A stretch of DNA of 64,000 nucleotides, from NCBI GenBank assembly GCA_029959285.1, contig JASCOE010000015.1, forward strand, positions 1 through 64,000. Direction: 5' to 3'. The DNA is from Flavobacteriaceae bacterium PS02337 (GTDB lineage Bacteria; Bacteroidota; Bacteroidia; Flavobacteriales; Flavobacteriaceae). A model generated the notes under the pieces. The model was not told the origin of the DNA, did no database searches, and saw only the letters and a program-made list of their open reading frames with translations. Positions within the stretch are counted from its first letter, which is position 1. Each line of letters starts with the position of its first letter. The position numbers were made by a program, and so were the translations under genes. This document shows, piece after piece, positions 1-8,948 of this stretch.

Positions 1-3
1 CAT

Positions 4-103
4 AACCTCACAACCTCACAACCTCAAAAACTCAGAACCTCAGAACCTCAGAACCTCAGAACCTCAGAACCTCAGAACCTCAGAACCTCAGAACCTCAGA
101 ACC
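4..103. repeat. 8-bp tandem repeat array (AACCTCAG)n
   Basis: Twelve and a half head-to-tail copies of an 8-bp unit. Positions 36-99 hold eight perfect AACCTCAG copies, 4-35 hold four degenerate ones (AACCTCAC, AACCTCAA, AAACTCAG), and 100-103 start another. The array runs directly into the stop codon of the minus-strand M28 peptidase at 104. It continues to the window edge, so its full length is unknown. Confidence 0.97.
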
Positions 104-1120
104 TTATTTCTTATCCACTACCGGTCTATTTTCTCTGTTTGCTAAATCCCAAGCAAGTGAAAAAGCCAGTTTTGTTCTTTTAGTTAAAGCATCGTATTCG
201 ATTTTTTCTGGAGTATCATCTTTTCCGTGGTAATCTGCGTGAACTCCGTTGAAGAAGAAAACAGACGGAATGCCATGTTTTGCAAAGTTATAATGATCAG
301 AACGCTCGTAAAAATGATTTGGATCTTTAGGATCATTGAATTTAAAATCCAAGTCCATTTTGATGTATTTCTCATTTTGAGATACAACAGCATTATGCAA
401 ATCAGAAGATAATCTGTCAGCACCAATTACATAGACATAATTATTTGTGTTTGAATGTTCAACATCGCGGCGACCAATCATATCAATATTAATATCTGCA
501 ATAGTATTGGCAATTGGAAATAAAGGATTTTCAGAATAGAAACGAGATCCGTGCAAACCGTGCTCTTCTCCAGTTACGTGAAGAAATAAAATAGAACGTT
601 TTGGACCGTGACCTTGTTTTTTAGCTTTCGCGAAAGCTTTAGCCATTTCGATAACCGCAACTGTTCCAGAACCATCATCGTCAGCTCCGTTATAAACTTC
701 TCCGTTTTTAATTCCAACGTGATCGTAATGTGCTGAAATTACCAAGATTTCGTTTGGTTTCTCAGAACCTTCAATAAAAGCCCAGATGTTTTCAGAATCA
801 GGTAAATTTTCGTTGCGTTTTGCGTTTAAGAAAGCTGCTGGAATATGTTGGTAATAATCTGAAGCTCCTTTTGGAAAAGATACGCCGCTTTTTTTGTATT
901 GTTCAATCATATAAACACCCGCTTTTTTCTGTCCTTTTGAGCCAGTTTCACGGCCTTCCATTTCGTCTGAAGCAATAGTATAAAGCATTTTTTTAAGATC
1001 TTTTTCGGAAATAGCTTTAATGTATTTTGTTGGATCCGAATTGTCTTTAGATGCTGTTGACTGCGCAGTTTTACAAGAATACGCAGAAACAACTAGTAAT
1101 AAAAGGAGTAATTTTTTCAT
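104..1120 (-). CDS. M28 family zinc metallopeptidase, lipoprotein
   Basis: A predicted exported aminopeptidase-type hydrolase of 338 residues. Residues 1-16 form a lipoprotein signal with a lipobox-like SAYSC and Cys16 as the likely acylated residue. The M28 di-zinc ligands are all visible: His131 and Asp133 in HYDH, Asp148 in GADDDGSG, the pair Glu185-Glu186 in TGEEHG (general base plus ligand), Asp213 in NIDMIG and His276 in RSDHYNF. The family cleaves N-terminal residues or dipeptides using two zinc ions; the substrate cannot be read from sequence. The next gene upstream ends 8 bp away on the same strand, so the two may be co-transcribed. The 8-bp tandem array begins at its stop codon. Confidence 0.93.
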   Translation of the reverse strand: MKKLLLLLLVVSAYSCKTAQSTASKDNSDPTKYIKAISEKDLKKMLYTIASDEMEGRETGSKGQKKAGVYMIEQYKKSGVSFPKGASDYYQHIPAAFLNAKRNENLPDSENIWAFIEGSEKPNEILVISAHYDHVGIKNGEVYNGADDDGSGTVAVIEMAKAFAKAKKQGHGPKRSILFLHVTGEEHGLHGSRFYSENPLFPIANTIADINIDMIGRRDVEHSNTNNYVYVIGADRLSSDLHNAVVSQNEKYIKMDLDFKFNDPKDPNHFYERSDHYNFAKHGIPSVFFFNGVHADYHGKDDTPEKIEYDALTKRTKLAFSLAWDLANRENRPVVDKK

Positions 1121-1128
1121 TCCTATAG

Positions 1129-2130
1129 TTAGTGTAAATTAATAAATGTGTAAAGAACGTAAAAGGTTAGTAAAAATATAATAAAAAGTGAGTTTATGAT
1201 GAATAAACAAACACTTTTAGCAAACGATACAATTCTAGATTCGCCATAAAAACGATGATGAGCAGGATAAAAATAGTAACACATCCAGATGGTTCCTGCA
1301 AAATTGGTAATTCCAGATACAAAAGACAACGGACTATTTTCTCCAAAAAGCCCAATAACTCTGTCAATTATAAACATAATGAGGAAAATGAGCAGCAGAA
1401 ACGAAAAATAATGGAGCGTAAAAATACCATGATCAAAATAATACCATCTTTTTTTGTTATGAAAAAGCCACAAGAAAAAAGCAAAAAACGGCATTATGAT
1501 AAATAAGATTTTCGGAAGATTATGAAAAAATGATTCGATAAATTTTATAATGATTTCTCTTTTAGTATTTTTTTCAGTAACATGAACTGCTTTTTCATAA
1601 AACCAATACGATGTTGCATTTAGCTTTTCGCTTTCCTTTCCATATTTCTGAATTGAATCAATTTCTTTCATTGTTTTCATTTGAAAATATGATTTGTCTA
1701 CTGTTTTCGACTTTAAATATGATTTCTCCTTCCAGCTTTTCTTTTCTTGTTTAATTTCTTTCTCAAAATTGGACGTGATTTCCTTGTCATTTTTCGTTAG
1801 TTCCTCAGTTAAATTACTTGGAAATAATGCAATTAAAAGAAAGGTTATAAAACTGATAAAAATATACAATCTAACTGGCGCTAAATAAGACAAACGTTTT
1901 CCCGAAAGATATTCTTTTGTAAGGGTTGAAGGCTTAAAAAGAAGGTTTTTAATGGTTTTCCAGAAAGCATTTTCGTAATGCGTTAAATCTTCAAAAAAGT
2001 GAACAAATAAATGATGAAAAGTTTTTCGGCTGTCGGTGTTTTCTTGTCCGCAGTTTGGACAGAATTTTTGTTCTACAACGTGCCTGCAGTTCAAACAGGT
2101 TTTATCTTCTCTAATTTTGCTATGTGACAT
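1129..2130 (-). CDS. DUF3667 membrane protein with N-terminal zinc ribbon
   Basis: A 333-residue integral membrane protein of unknown function that resembles the DUF3667 family common in Bacteroidota. The N-terminus carries two CxxC pairs (Cys12/Cys15 and Cys24/Cys27, the second as CPNCGQ), a treble-clef or zinc-ribbon pattern. It is followed by a conserved-looking stretch around YLAPVRLYIF and about five hydrophobic segments near residues 83-104, 209-229, 239-260, 270-290 and 305-330. A charged Lys/Glu-rich section at about 110-190 lies between the first two. The role is unknown; no partner is suggested beyond the M28 peptidase 8 bp downstream. Confidence 0.85.
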   Translation of the reverse strand: MSHSKIREDKTCLNCRHVVEQKFCPNCGQENTDSRKTFHHLFVHFFEDLTHYENAFWKTIKNLLFKPSTLTKEYLSGKRLSYLAPVRLYIFISFITFLLIALFPSNLTEELTKNDKEITSNFEKEIKQEKKSWKEKSYLKSKTVDKSYFQMKTMKEIDSIQKYGKESEKLNATSYWFYEKAVHVTEKNTKREIIIKFIESFFHNLPKILFIIMPFFAFFLWLFHNKKRWYYFDHGIFTLHYFSFLLLIFLIMFIIDRVIGLFGENSPLSFVSGITNFAGTIWMCYYFYPAHHRFYGESRIVSFAKSVCLFIINSLFIIFLLTFYVLYTFINLH

Positions 2131-2177
2131 TGAGCTGGTTGATTAATTTGTTTTTGGTTGGGTTGAGTTATATGGTA

Positions 2178-2951
2178 TTATTTTTTTAGAACTTCATTTA
2201 AGAAAAGCTGTAAATGTTCAAAAGATCTTTTTGCTGCAACAGGATTGTAAGCTGCGCCTTTAGAATTATCGCTTCCTGCTTCTGGATTTGTAAACGAGTG
2301 AACAGAATTTGCGTAATAAATCATTTGCCAGTCGGCTTTAGAATCGCGCATTTCTTGTTGAAAAGAAGTAATCTCATCTTTAGAAACAAACGGATCATCT
2401 GCACCGTGACAAATTAAAACTTTCGTAGAAATAGCTTCAGTTTTTCTGCTAGCATCTTTACCTAAACCGCCATGAAAAGAAGCTATTCCTTTTACATTTA
2501 AATGTGCTCTTGCGGCTTCTAAAACTCCAGTTCCTCCAAAACAATATCCGATTGCGACAATATTATCGGCGTTTGCACCAGATTTTACTAATTCTTTTAA
2601 AGCCGCGTTTATTCGTTTTTGATACGCTTCAAAATTTGTTTTGTAAAAACCTGCTTGTTTTCCTGCTTCGCCAGTATTTTTAGGATAGTTTCCTTCTCCA
2701 TAAATATCTGCGATAAAAACGTGATACCCAAGTTTAGATAAATCTTCTGCAATACCTTTAGAAGCATTATCAATTCCTAGCCAAGCTGGCAAAAGTAAGA
2801 TTCCAGGATTGTTAGCGCTTTTTTTAGCAGATTTTACAAATAAACCATTTAGTTGCTGGTTACCTTCAGTATATTTTACGGGCTTTAATTGCGCATTCAT
2901 AAGATTAGAAAATAAGATTGCACTGAATAAAATTAGAGCTGTGTTTTTCAT
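2178..2951 (-). CDS. Dienelactone hydrolase family protein, exported
   Basis: An alpha/beta hydrolase of about 257 residues. The start at 2951 is chosen because it opens directly on a Sec signal (MKNTALILFSAILFSNLMNA). The longer frame to 3005 would begin inside the terminator hairpin of the upstream lrp gene. The dienelactone hydrolase nucleophile elbow is present as GYCFGG (Cys nucleophile), with the acid in GADDPF and the His in VHSFTNP. Family members hydrolyse lactones and small esters, and many homologues are of unknown substrate. It appears to be a single-gene unit located in the periplasm or exported. Confidence 0.88.
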   Translation of the reverse strand: MKNTALILFSAILFSNLMNAQLKPVKYTEGNQQLNGLFVKSAKKSANNPGILLLPAWLGIDNASKGIAEDLSKLGYHVFIADIYGEGNYPKNTGEAGKQAGFYKTNFEAYQKRINAALKELVKSGANADNIVAIGYCFGGTGVLEAARAHLNVKGIASFHGGLGKDASRKTEAISTKVLICHGADDPFVSKDEITSFQQEMRDSKADWQMIYYANSVHSFTNPEAGSDNSKGAAYNPVAAKRSFEHLQLFLNEVLKK

Positions 2952-2996
2952 AATTCGACAATTTTTAACAAATATCAGAAATAATATGTTACAAAA

Positions 2997-3026
2997 AAAC
3001 CTCACAAGTAAATTCTTGTGAGGTTT
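2997..3026 (-). terminator. Rho-independent terminator after lrp
   Basis: A perfect 12-bp stem (2997-3008 with 3015-3026, AAACCTCACAAG / CTTGTGAGGTTT) with a 6-nt loop. On the minus strand it is followed by a run of seven T (2993-2999, overlapping the stem end). It sits 34 bp after the lrp stop codon and before the dienelactone hydrolase start. Confidence 0.85.
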
Positions 3027-3059
3027 GTAACCAATATTCCTTTGTAAGAATAAATATAT

Positions 3060-3512
3060 TTATAATGATATATTCCTTTTGAAAGCACAACCCAATTCTA
3101 CAATAGAATCGGTTTTAGCAATTCCTGGAATTCCATCGATTTTTTCATAAAGAATACGACGCATATGTTCGTGATTTTTGGCAATGATTTTAATATATAA
3201 TGTGAAAGATCCTGTTACATAATAACATTCCGTGATTTCGGGAATTTCTTTTAACGCTTCAATAATTCGATCAGAATCAGAATCTTTATTTAATGTAATT
3301 CCGGTAAAAGAAGCCCAGTCGTAACCAATTTTCTTTTCCTGAATTATTGGTTTTATGCCGCCAATAACACCTTGTTCGATCATTCTGTTAATGCGTTGAT
3401 GCACCATTGTATTTGATATTTTCAAATTAGCTGCAATGGCAGAAAAAGCCATTCTGCCGTCTTTTTCTAATTCTTTAATAATACTAATATCAAATTCGTC
3501 TAATAAATCCAT
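3060..3512 (-). CDS. Lrp/AsnC family transcriptional regulator
   Basis: A 150-residue feast/famine regulator. Residues 1-60 form the winged helix-turn-helix (DEFDISIIKELEKDGRMAF, then ISNTMVHQRINRM as recognition helix). Residues 65-150 form the RAM/AsnC ligand-binding beta-alpha-beta domain (ITECYYVTGSFTLYIKI). Such proteins form octamers or dimers of dimers and bind amino acids. The gene is divergent from rocD across a 222-bp region with an inverted repeat. By analogy with other Lrp-type regulators next to their targets, it probably controls rocD in response to arginine/ornithine or another amino acid; that is inference. Confidence 0.92.
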   Translation of the reverse strand: MDLLDEFDISIIKELEKDGRMAFSAIAANLKISNTMVHQRINRMIEQGVIGGIKPIIQEKKIGYDWASFTGITLNKDSDSDRIIEALKEIPEITECYYVTGSFTLYIKIIAKNHEHMRRILYEKIDGIPGIAKTDSIVELGCAFKRNISL

Positions 3513-3638
3513 TCAATAAAATCTTTAAAATTTCAGTAGTTGATGATTTATAAAAGTAATTCTTTTTTTTAATAATCAATGATAAAAGTGCGTTTCTATT
3601 AAAATAAATATGGTTTTTTAAAAGCTTTAAAATGTGGT

Positions 3639-3672
3639 TTTTGACTTATTTTTTGTTATTTTAAAGTCAAAA
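3639..3672. promoter_or_regulatory. Inverted repeat between lrp and rocD, possible operator
   Basis: Arms TTTTGACTT (3639-3647) and AAGTCAAAA (3664-3672) are perfect inverted repeats 16 bp apart in the divergent lrp-rocD intergenic region, 36-69 bp upstream of the rocD -7 box. It could be an Lrp-family site or part of a structured transcript; nothing in the sequence decides this. Confidence 0.4.
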
Positions 3673-3707
3673 TTTAATTTTTAACTGAAAATTAATTTAA
3701 TTTTTAA

Positions 3708-3715
3708 TATTTTTG
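3708..3715 (+). promoter_or_regulatory. Putative -7 box of rocD promoter
   Basis: TATTTTTG matches the Bacteroidota -7 consensus TAnnTTTG, 20 bp before the rocD start codon. No convincing TTG -33 element is seen at the usual distance, as expected if an activator is needed. Confidence 0.45.
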
Positions 3716-3734
3716 TCAAAATAAAAAGCAGATT

Positions 3735-4988
3735 ATGATTAGTACAGAAAAAGCACTTTCGTCAAAATCAGAAGTTTTGATTGAAAAAGAGAATAAATAT
3801 GGAGCTCACAATTATCACCCGCTTCCAGTTGTTTTAGAACGCGGAGAAGGTGTATATGTTTGGGATGTTGACGGTAAAAAATATTACGACTTTTTATCTG
3901 CTTATTCTGCAGTAAATCAAGGTCATTGCCATCCGAAAATTGTAAATGCAATGGTTGAGCAAGCGCAAAAACTGACTTTGACTTCTCGTGCTTTTTACAA
4001 TGATAAACTAGGAAATTACGAAGAATATGTGACCAAATATTTTGGTTTTGATAAAGTGCTGCCAATGAATACAGGAGCTGAAGCAGTTGAAACAGCTTTG
4101 AAAATTTCTAGAAAATGGGCGTATGAAGTAAAAGGAATTCCAGAAAATCAAGCACAAATTATTGTGTGCGAGAATAATTTTCATGGAAGAACAACTACAA
4201 TTATTTCATTTTCAAATGATGAAACAGCTCGTAAAAACTTCGGACCTTTTACAGACGGTTTTATAAAAATTGAATATGATAATTTGGAAGCGCTAGAAAA
4301 CGCTTTAAATCCATCAAAAAATATTGCCGGATTCTTGGTGGAACCAATTCAAGGTGAAGCAGGAGTTTACGTTCCTTCTGAAGGTTATTTAGCGAAAGCA
4401 AAAGCACTTTGCGAAAAACACAATGTTCTTTTTATTGCCGATGAGGTTCAGACGGGAATTGCGCGTACAGGAAAACTATTGGCAGTTCATCACGAAAATG
4501 TTCAACCAGATGTTTTAATTTTAGGAAAAGCAATTTCTGGTGGAGTTTATCCAGTTTCGGCTGTTTTGTGTAATGACGAAATTATGAATGTGATTAAACC
4601 TGGACAACACGGATCTACTTTTGGTGGAAATCCTGTTGCGGCGGCTGTAGCAATTGCAGCTCTTGAAGTAATTAAAGACGAAAAACTAGCCGAAAACGCA
4701 GAACGTTTAGGAATTATTTTAAGAGATGGTTTAAATAAAATAGCCGAAAAGAATAACTTAATCACGCTAGTTCGCGGAAAAGGACTTCTAAACGCAATCG
4801 TAATCAATACAGACGAAGATTCTGATTTGGCTTGGGAAATATGCCTTAAATTTAGAGACAACGGATTATTGGCAAAACCAACTCACGGAAATAAAATTAG
4901 ATTAGCACCACCTTTGGTAATGACAGAAGCTCAAGTTAAAGAATGTCTTGAGATTATCGAGAAATCTTTGAATGAGTTCAGAAATTAA
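3735..4988 (+). CDS. rocD: Ornithine--oxo-acid transaminase
   Basis: A 417-residue class III PLP aminotransferase. It transfers the delta-amino group of ornithine to 2-oxoglutarate, giving glutamate 5-semialdehyde in arginine/ornithine catabolism and proline synthesis. Diagnostic stretches are [17 protein letters not shown], the HGRTT loop, the [12 protein letters not shown] segment, ADEVQTG with the pyridoxal-ring Asp, and the Schiff-base Lys265 in ILGKAISGG. The length is typical of bacterial ornithine aminotransferases. The gene is monocistronic, is followed by two hairpins, and is divergent from an Lrp-type regulator that probably governs it. Confidence 0.95.
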   Translation: MISTEKALSSKSEVLIEKENKYGAHNYHPLPVVLERGEGVYVWDVDGKKYYDFLSAYSAVNQGHCHPKIVNAMVEQAQKLTLTSRAFYNDKLGNYEEYVTKYFGFDKVLPMNTGAEAVETALKISRKWAYEVKGIPENQAQIIVCENNFHGRTTTIISFSNDETARKNFGPFTDGFIKIEYDNLEALENALNPSKNIAGFLVEPIQGEAGVYVPSEGYLAKAKALCEKHNVLFIADEVQTGIARTGKLLAVHHENVQPDVLILGKAISGGVYPVSAVLCNDEIMNVIKPGQHGSTFGGNPVAAAVAIAALEVIKDEKLAENAERLGIILRDGLNKIAEKNNLITLVRGKGLLNAIVINTDEDSDLAWEICLKFRDNGLLAKPTHGNKIRLAPPLVMTEAQVKECLEIIEKSLNEFRN

Positions 4989-5017
4989 TTATTTCTACGT
5001 AACTTTAAACATATAAA

Positions 5018-5045
5018 AAGGCGACTGTAATTAAACAATCGCCTT
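5018..5045. terminator. Stem-loop after rocD
   Basis: Arms AAGGCGACTGT (5018-5028) and ACAATCGCCTT (5035-5045) pair with one mismatch. No strong T-tract follows, so it is a weaker terminator than the next hairpin. Confidence 0.5.
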
Positions 5046-5089
5046 CTGGTTATAATTACTTAAAATATCAAAAAAAGTAACTATTTCTT

Positions 5090-5119
5090 ATGAGTCAATG
5101 TTCTAAAGCATTGACTCAT
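5090..5119. terminator. Bidirectional terminator between rocD and the encapsulin cargo gene
   Basis: A perfect 11-bp stem ATGAGTCAATG / CATTGACTCAT (5090-5100, 5109-5119) lies between two convergent genes. It has TTTTTATTTT on the plus side and an A-rich stretch (5070-5076) on the other, so it can serve both strands. Confidence 0.8.
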
Positions 5120-5126
5120 TTTTATT

Positions 5127-7058
5127 TTAGAATTTAACTTTCTTAAGTTCCCATAAGGTTTTAATAAAAGTATCGACATCTTGAGTTGTATTGTAAAATG
5201 CCAACGAAGGGCGAACTGTGGTTTCAACTCCCATTCTGCGTAAAATAGGCTGTGCACAATGATGACCCGTTCTTACCGCGACACCTTCTTTATTTAAGGC
5301 TTGTCCAACCTGATCGTTTGAATAGCCTTGAAGATTAAAAGACAAAACACTCGCTTTATCTTTTGCAGTTCCAATTAATCGTACACCTGGAATTTCTTTT
5401 AAAAGCCTAGTAGCATATTCTAATAAATAATGCTCATACTGACCAATAGCTTCAATTCCTAATTTGGTTACGTAATCAATTGCAGCGCCAAGACCAATTG
5501 CATCGGCTATATTTCCTGTTCCAGCTTCAAAACGATTCGGTGCTTTGTGATATTTAATTTCCTCAAAAGTCACATCCTGAATCATGTTTCCGCCAGATTG
5601 ATACGGTTGCATTTCGTTCAATAAATCTTCTTTTCCGTATAAAGCGCCAATTCCCGTTGGACCAAATAATTTATGTCCAGAGAAAACCAGCCAATCCGGA
5701 TTTAAATGTTGAACATCGACTTTCATATGCGAAACCGATTGTGCACCATCAATTAAAACTTTTGCGCCGGCAGCGTGAGCCATTTCGACTATTTTTTTGG
5801 CAGGCGTAACCGTTCCTAATGCATTTGAAACTTGTGTAAAAGCAACCAATCGTGTTTTAGAATTCAGCAGTTTTGCATATTCATCCAACAAAATCTGTCC
5901 GTCATCGTCAACAGGAATTACTCTTAATTTCAAGCCTTTTTTATCTGCAAGACGTTTCCACGGAACAATATTCGCGTGATGTTCCAGATTACTGACAATA
6001 ATTTCATCGCCCGAATTTAAATTCTGTTCGCCCCAAGTTGAAGCGACTAAATTTATCCCTTCTGTTGCGCCTCGAACAAAAACAATTTCGTTTACAGAAC
6101 TCGCATTCAAAAAAGCTTTTACTTTTTCACGAGCAGCTTCATATGCATCAGATGCACGAGCTGCTAATTCGTGTGCAGCGCGATGGATATTCGAATTTTC
6201 ATGTTCGTAGAAATAGGCAATTCTATCAATAACCGATTGCGGTTTTTGTGTTGTTGCCGCATTATCAAACCAAACTAAAGGCTTTCCGTTTACGGTTTCT
6301 TTCAGAATTGGGAAATCTTTTTTTACCAATTCTGCATTGAAATGGTGTCCTTTATAAAGATTAATTTCTTTAGCATCAAAAGAATTTCCAACAATGATAT
6401 CTGTACTTCTTCTATCAAAAGCAAAAGGATTCTGTTCTAAAAAATAATACGAAGCTCCTGAATCATTTCCGTTAAACGGATTATCATCTCGTTTTTTAAA
6501 CTGCGTATCTACAGAAGCCAAGGCCGCTTGTAATTCAATTTCAAAAGAAGAATTTTGTGTTTGAAATGGCAGATATTGATTATTCAACAACAACGATGAA
6601 AAAATAGATTCTTCACTAAGCTGCGGACTTCCATTATTCAAATTAATATCATGAAATCCAGTATGCGGATCATTTAAATTTAAATCATGGTTTTCCTGAA
6701 CTCCAGAAGTTGAATTTTTGCTCTGCGGATCAAATCCTGCTCCAGCATTTGGGTACAAGGCAGATGCTCCTGTATTTCCGTAATTTAATACAGAAGGAGA
6801 AACGCCAAATCCGCTGAAGGAATGCTGTGCCGGCTGTACATTCGACGGAATTGCCAAAGGAAGCTGATCTAACGGATCAACGTGTCCTGTCTGCAATATC
6901 GTTTCTGCAATCTTTGTCGCTTTTGGGTGTTCACTTTTGTCTGGACTTAACGAAATTTCTTTTGGAAACTCATTAGGCAGCGCTTTGAACAACTCGTTTG
7001 CTAAATTTTGCAAATCGTCGATGTTTGGTAAACCGTTATTATTAATATTTGTACTCAT
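5127..7058 (-). CDS. Family 2A encapsulin cargo: cysteine desulfurase with N-terminal targeting extension
   Basis: A 643-residue class V PLP enzyme of the SufS/CsdA type. It takes sulfur from L-cysteine, leaving alanine and a persulfide. The catalytic domain begins near residue 240 (KDFPILKETVNGKPLVWFDN). It has the Schiff-base Lys463 in SGHKLFGPTG and the persulfide Cys601 in RTGHHCAQP. The first ~240 residues are extra to ordinary SufS: low-complexity, Asn/Pro/Gly/Ser-rich and probably disordered. Such an extension is the known hallmark of the CyD cargo that loads into family 2A encapsulin shells. Its ATG overlaps the last codons of the shell gene by 17 bp (CATGAG junction), so translation is coupled. 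It is the last gene of the epsC-cysK-srpI unit. Confidence 0.95.
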   Translation of the reverse strand: MSTNINNNGLPNIDDLQNLANELFKALPNEFPKEISLSPDKSEHPKATKIAETILQTGHVDPLDQLPLAIPSNVQPAQHSFSGFGVSPSVLNYGNTGASALYPNAGAGFDPQSKNSTSGVQENHDLNLNDPHTGFHDINLNNGSPQLSEESIFSSLLLNNQYLPFQTQNSSFEIELQAALASVDTQFKKRDDNPFNGNDSGASYYFLEQNPFAFDRRSTDIIVGNSFDAKEINLYKGHHFNAELVKKDFPILKETVNGKPLVWFDNAATTQKPQSVIDRIAYFYEHENSNIHRAAHELAARASDAYEAAREKVKAFLNASSVNEIVFVRGATEGINLVASTWGEQNLNSGDEIIVSNLEHHANIVPWKRLADKKGLKLRVIPVDDDGQILLDEYAKLLNSKTRLVAFTQVSNALGTVTPAKKIVEMAHAAGAKVLIDGAQSVSHMKVDVQHLNPDWLVFSGHKLFGPTGIGALYGKEDLLNEMQPYQSGGNMIQDVTFEEIKYHKAPNRFEAGTGNIADAIGLGAAIDYVTKLGIEAIGQYEHYLLEYATRLLKEIPGVRLIGTAKDKASVLSFNLQGYSNDQVGQALNKEGVAVRTGHHCAQPILRRMGVETTVRPSLAFYNTTQDVDTFIKTLWELKKVKF

Positions 7059-7962
7059 GATACTTTCCTATTTCTACATCTTCTAAAACCGCAATAGCAT
7101 CATCTACTAAAATAGCCAAAGAGCAGTAAAGAGAAACCAAATACGAAGCAATTGCTTTTTCATTAATTCCCATAAAACGGACAGATAATCCTGGAGATTG
7201 TTCGCCTTGTAAACCTGGCTGAATTAATCCGATAACACCTTGACGGCTTTCACCAGTTCTTAAAAGAATAATTTTTGATTTTCCTTTTACAATTGGCAAT
7301 TTATCTGAAGGAATAAGCGGAATTCCTCTCCAAGTTAAAAACTGAGATCCGAATAAAGAAATTGTTGGAGGCGGAACACCGCGTCGTGTACATTCGCGGC
7401 CAAACGCAGCAATTGCTAAAGGGTGCAATAAAAAGAAGCCAGGTTCTTTCCAAACTTTAGTCAACAATTCGTCCAAATCATCTGGAGTTGGTGCGCCAGT
7501 TCTTGTTTTAATAATTTGAGACGGTGCAACATTGCTTAACAAACCGTAATCTTTATTATTAATTAATTCGCTTTCCTGACGTTCTTTAATCGTTTCAATT
7601 GCTAGACGAAGCTGTTCTGAAATCTGATTGTATGGTTTGCTGTACAAATCAGAAACACGCGTGTGAACATCTACAATTGTCTGTACGGCAGCAAGATTGT
7701 ATTCTCTTGGATTTTCGATATAATCGACAAAAGTATTTGGTAAAACTCTTTCGTCGCGTGCCGAACAATCTACTTCGATATGGCTAGCATTTTTTACTTT
7801 ATTCAAACGAAATACACCCGATTCTACTGGTGTCCAATGCAAAAGATGCGTTAGCCAACGTGGTGTTACGGTTCCAATTTGTGGAACTGTACGTGTTGCT
7901 ATTGCGAGTTGTCTTGCTGCAACATCGCCTAATGCGGTCTGTTGTTTTTGTGGTTCTGCCAT
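7042..7962 (-). CDS. srpI: Family 2A encapsulin shell protein (SrpI-type)
   Basis: A 306-residue HK97-fold shell protein, recognised from SrpI-type features. These are an N-terminal arm (ALGDVAARQLAIATRT), the segment TPRWLTHLLHWTPVESGVFRLN, the E-loop region, FGRECTRRGVPPPTISLFGSQFLTWRG split across about residues 185-215, and the C-terminal SPGLSVRFMGINEKAIASYL. Family 2A shells assemble icosahedral compartments around a cysteine desulfurase. They are induced by sulfur starvation in cyanobacteria, and related compartments have been reported to hold elemental sulfur. The neighbours here (cysK, epsC, desulfurase, sulfatases) fit that role. No transmembrane segment or signal is seen, so the particle is cytosolic. 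Confidence 0.95.
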   Translation of the reverse strand: MAEPQKQQTALGDVAARQLAIATRTVPQIGTVTPRWLTHLLHWTPVESGVFRLNKVKNASHIEVDCSARDERVLPNTFVDYIENPREYNLAAVQTIVDVHTRVSDLYSKPYNQISEQLRLAIETIKERQESELINNKDYGLLSNVAPSQIIKTRTGAPTPDDLDELLTKVWKEPGFFLLHPLAIAAFGRECTRRGVPPPTISLFGSQFLTWRGIPLIPSDKLPIVKGKSKIILLRTGESRQGVIGLIQPGLQGEQSPGLSVRFMGINEKAIASYLVSLYCSLAILVDDAIAVLEDVEIGKYHEYKY

Positions 7963-8024
7963 TTTTTGGTTTTTTAAATTGATTTATAATTTATTTTTGA
8001 TTGCTTAAAGTTATTCATAAAATT

Positions 8025-8936
8025 TTAATCAAATAACTCATCAACAGATAAATATCTTTCGCCTGTGTCATAATTGAAAGTTAGAATTACAGCATTTTCG
8101 GGAATGTCTTTTAGTTTTTTAGCAATAGCTGCGAGTGCGGCTCCTGTTGAAATTCCTGAAAATATTGCTTCTTCTCGAGTTATTTTTTTGGCGTAATGAA
8201 ATGATTCATTTTTTTCAACCGTTATAATCTCATCGATATATTCTCGATTAAAAACTTCTGGAATAAATCCCGCGCCAATTCCCTGAAGAGGGTGTGGAGA
8301 AGGCTGTCCGCCGCTTAAAACTGGAGATAAAGCGGGTTCAACGGCGAAAGTTTTTAGTTTTGGAAAATGTTGTTTTAATATTTTCGAAACGCCTGTAATA
8401 TGTCCGCCAGTTCCAACTCCAGAAATCAGATAATCGATTCCGTCTGGAAAATCGGCTAAAATTTCTAAAGCTGTGGTTTTTTCGTGAATGGCAACATTCG
8501 CTTGATTCGTGAATTGCGATGGAATAAAAGAATTTTTGGTGATTGAAGCCAATTCTATAGCTTTTTCAACCGCGCCTGAAGTGCCTTTTTCTCTTGGTGT
8601 TAAAACGAATTCTGCTCCATAAGCATTTAGAATTTTTCTGCGTTCAATGCTCATTGATTCTGGTATCACAACGATTACTTTATAGCCTTTTACAGCCGCA
8701 ACCAATGAAAGTCCGATTCCAGTATTTCCAGAAGTTGGTTCAATAATAATAGTGTCTTTATTAATTAATCCTTTTTGCTCTGCATCTTCAATCATCGCCG
8801 GAGCAATTCGGTCTTTGATACTCGAACCTGGATTTGATTTTTCTAATTTAATCCAAACTTCATGAGAGGTAAAAAGCTTGTTTAACCGAATGTGCGGAGT
8901 GTTTCCAATTGTTTCTAAAATGTTTTGATATTTCAT
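8025..8936 (-). CDS. cysK: O-acetylserine sulfhydrylase (cysteine synthase A)
   Basis: A 303-residue fold-type II PLP enzyme that makes cysteine from O-acetylserine and sulfide. The Schiff-base Lys41 is in NPGSSIKDR, the TSGNTG substrate loop is present, and the glycine-rich phosphate loop reads [10 protein letters not shown]. The C-terminus is short and normal for the family. The gene starts 12 bp after epsC and ends 62 bp before srpI. It therefore sits between the enzyme that makes its substrate and the compartment whose cargo consumes its product. Confidence 0.96.
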   Translation of the reverse strand: MKYQNILETIGNTPHIRLNKLFTSHEVWIKLEKSNPGSSIKDRIAPAMIEDAEQKGLINKDTIIIEPTSGNTGIGLSLVAAVKGYKVIVVIPESMSIERRKILNAYGAEFVLTPREKGTSGAVEKAIELASITKNSFIPSQFTNQANVAIHEKTTALEILADFPDGIDYLISGVGTGGHITGVSKILKQHFPKLKTFAVEPALSPVLSGGQPSPHPLQGIGAGFIPEVFNREYIDEIITVEKNESFHYAKKITREEAIFSGISTGAALAAIAKKLKDIPENAVILTFNYDTGERYLSVDELFD

Positions 8937-8948
8937 GGCAATCTTATA

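Noticed and set aside
4-103. CRISPR array
   Set aside because: The 8-bp units are directly adjacent without spacers, and no cas gene is present.
2952-3005. Upstream start for the dienelactone hydrolase
   Set aside because: The codon lies in the stem of the lrp terminator, and the signal peptide begins at 2951.
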